Assembly: GCA_001785175.1 (NCBI GenBank)
Contig: MFSY01000083.1
Location: 1,485-7,250 of the forward strand
Origin: Candidatus Muproteobacteria bacterium RIFCSPHIGHO2_01_FULL_65_16
GTDB taxonomy: Bacteria > Pseudomonadota > Gammaproteobacteria > Acidiferrobacterales > Sulfurifustaceae
Length of the DNA: 5,766 nt
Reading direction: 5' to 3'
Shown here: positions 4,694 to 5,766 of the stretch, piece by piece
Numbering within the stretch: the stretch's first letter is position 1
Layout of the letters: every line of letters starts with the position of its first letter
The notes under the pieces: model-generated
What the model was told of the DNA's origin: nothing
Seen by the model: only the letters and a program-made list of their open reading frames with translations
The model's database searches: none
Position numbers and translations under genes: made by a program

Positions 4694-5766
4694 ATGCCTC
4701 CACATCACCGCCTGCGGTATCTGCTCCAGACCGTAATCCTCGGCCTCGCCCTGGCGTTCGTCCTGATCGCCCTGTGGCCGGAACTGCTCCAGCCGCGTAA
4801 CGCCACGGTGGAGATCCGGCAGTCGTCGCCCGTCTTCGGCGGCGCGGGCGCGTCGTCCTACGCCGCGGCCGTGGAGAAAGCGGCCCCGGCCGTGGTGAAC
4901 GTCAACACCGCCAAGGTCGTGACCGTGCGGCCGAATCCGTTTTTCGACGACCCCATATTCCGGGAGTTTTTCGGCCGCGGCAACCCCGACCTGATCACGC
5001 CGCAGAAGCGCGTCGAGACCAGCCTCGGGAGCGGCGTCATCATGAGCGCGCAGGGGCATGTCCTGACCAACTACCACGTCATCCGGGGCGCGGACGCGAT
5101 CCAGGTGGCGCTGCGGGACGGGCGCACGGCGCAGGCGAAGGTGGTCGGCGTGGACCCGGAAACGGACATCGCCGTGCTCAAGATCGGCCTCAAGGACCTC
5201 CCGGCGATCACCCTCGGCCACTCCGAGCGCCTGCGCGTCGGCGACGTGGTGCTCGCCATCGGCAACCCGTTCGGCGTCGGCCAGACGGTGACCATGGGCA
5301 TCGTCAGCGCCACCGGGCGCAACAAGCTCGGCATCAACACCTTCGAGAATTTCATCCAGACCGACGCCGCCATCAACCCCGGCAACTCCGGCGGCGCGCT
5401 GGTGGACGCCGCGGGTAACCTCGTCGGCATCAACACCGCGATCTTTTCCCAGAGCGGCGGCAATCAGGGCATCGGCTTCGCGATTCCCACGGGCCTGGCG
5501 CAGAACGTGCTGCAAGACATCCTCCAGCACGGCCGGCCGCAGCGCGGCTGGCTCGGCATCGAGGCCCAGGCGATCACGCCCGAGATCGCGCAGCAACTGA
5601 ACGTCAGGGCCGGCGCGGGCGTGGTCGTGGCCGGCATCTACCGCGGCGGGCCGGCGCACCGCGCGGGCCTGCGGCCCGGCGATGTGGTGCTGGGCATAGA
5701 CGGCAAGAAAATCACCGAGGCGCGCGAGGCGCTGCTCGCCATCTCCGGCCACAAGCCGGGCAGCCG
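4694..5766 (+). CDS. algW: AlgW/DegS-type membrane-anchored serine protease (C-terminus cut by window edge)
   Basis: DegS/AlgW proteases sit in the inner membrane facing the periplasm, sense misfolded outer-membrane proteins through a PDZ domain, and make the first cut in the RseA/MucA anti-sigma factor, releasing sigma-E/AlgU. The 357 visible residues have one N-terminal membrane helix (about 7-28), the protease domain (about 55-275) and one PDZ domain from about 283 (RGWLGIE, 284-290). The catalytic triad is His128 (LTNYHV), Asp158 (ETDIAVLK) and Ser232 (NPGNSGG). FFDDPIFREFFG (83-94) and GQTVTMGIVSATGRN (196-210) closely resemble Pseudomonas AlgW as I recall it. The membrane anchor in place of a cleaved signal peptide favours DegS/AlgW over DegP/DegQ, but a second PDZ beyond the edge cannot be excluded. 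The first start after an in-frame stop (4670-4672) is the ATG at 4694; its ribosome binding site is weak. It is divergent from petABC. A 357-residue minus-strand frame opposite is a shadow. Confidence 0.92.
   Translation, partial: MPPHHRLRYLLQTVILGLALAFVLIALWPELLQPRNATVEIRQSSPVFGGAGASSYAAAVEKAAPAVVNVNTAKVVTVRPNPFFDDPIFREFFGRGNPDLITPQKRVETSLGSGVIMSAQGHVLTNYHVIRGADAIQVALRDGRTAQAKVVGVDPETDIAVLKIGLKDLPAITLGHSERLRVGDVVLAIGNPFGVGQTVTMGIVSATGRNKLGINTFENFIQTDAAINPGNSGGALVDAAGNLVGINTAIFSQSGGNQGIGFAIPTGLAQNVLQDILQHGRPQRGWLGIEAQAITPEIAQQLNVRAGAGVVVAGIYRGGPAHRAGLRPGDVVLGIDGKKITEAREALLAISGHKPGS

Noticed and set aside
4679..5752. Minus-strand 357-codon open frame
   Set aside because: It is exactly antisense to the AlgW/DegS-like gene, whose plus-strand frame has a full catalytic triad and PDZ start. 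The minus product is low-complexity Ala/Arg/Asp/His text with no recognisable domain.

Overview
The window is GC-rich and gene-dense. It looks like a stretch of gammaproteobacterial (possibly betaproteobacterial) chromosome. Three things point there: a petA-petB-petC operon for the cytochrome bc1 complex, sspA-sspB directly downstream of it, and a divergent AlgW/DegS-type membrane-anchored protease upstream. The proteins resemble Pseudomonas and E. coli relatives as I remember them. The genus cannot be named from the sequence alone.

Layout from left to right. Positions 1-294 (minus strand) hold the N-terminal part of an exported FecR-domain protein cut by the window edge. Positions 295-766 are non-coding and rich in repeats: an 8-bp inverted repeat, a 14-bp tandem duplication, and a mosaic at 486-728 built from two inverted copies of a 31-bp box, two heptanucleotide arrays in opposite orientation and a GC-rich hairpin. 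Positions 767-1814 (minus) carry sspB and sspA. A GC hairpin at 1849-1867 separates them from petC (1895-2620), petB (2617-3870) and petA (3870-4472), all on the minus strand with start and stop codons overlapping. The 221-bp gap at 4473-4693 is a divergent promoter region. On the plus strand an AlgW/DegS-like protease starts at 4694 and runs off the right edge.

Functionally, PetABC forms the ubiquinol:cytochrome c oxidoreductase of the respiratory chain (Rieske iron-sulfur protein, di-heme cytochrome b, cytochrome c1). SspA is an RNA polymerase-associated stress regulator and SspB is the ClpXP adaptor for ssrA-tagged proteins. The AlgW/DegS-like protein is expected to be a periplasmic stress-sensing protease acting on an anti-sigma factor. 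I find no mobile element with a transposase, no CRISPR array, no RNA gene and no evident new system. The points most worth a second look are the PLWY version of the quinol-oxidation-site motif in cytochrome b and the composite repeat between sspB and the FecR-like gene.
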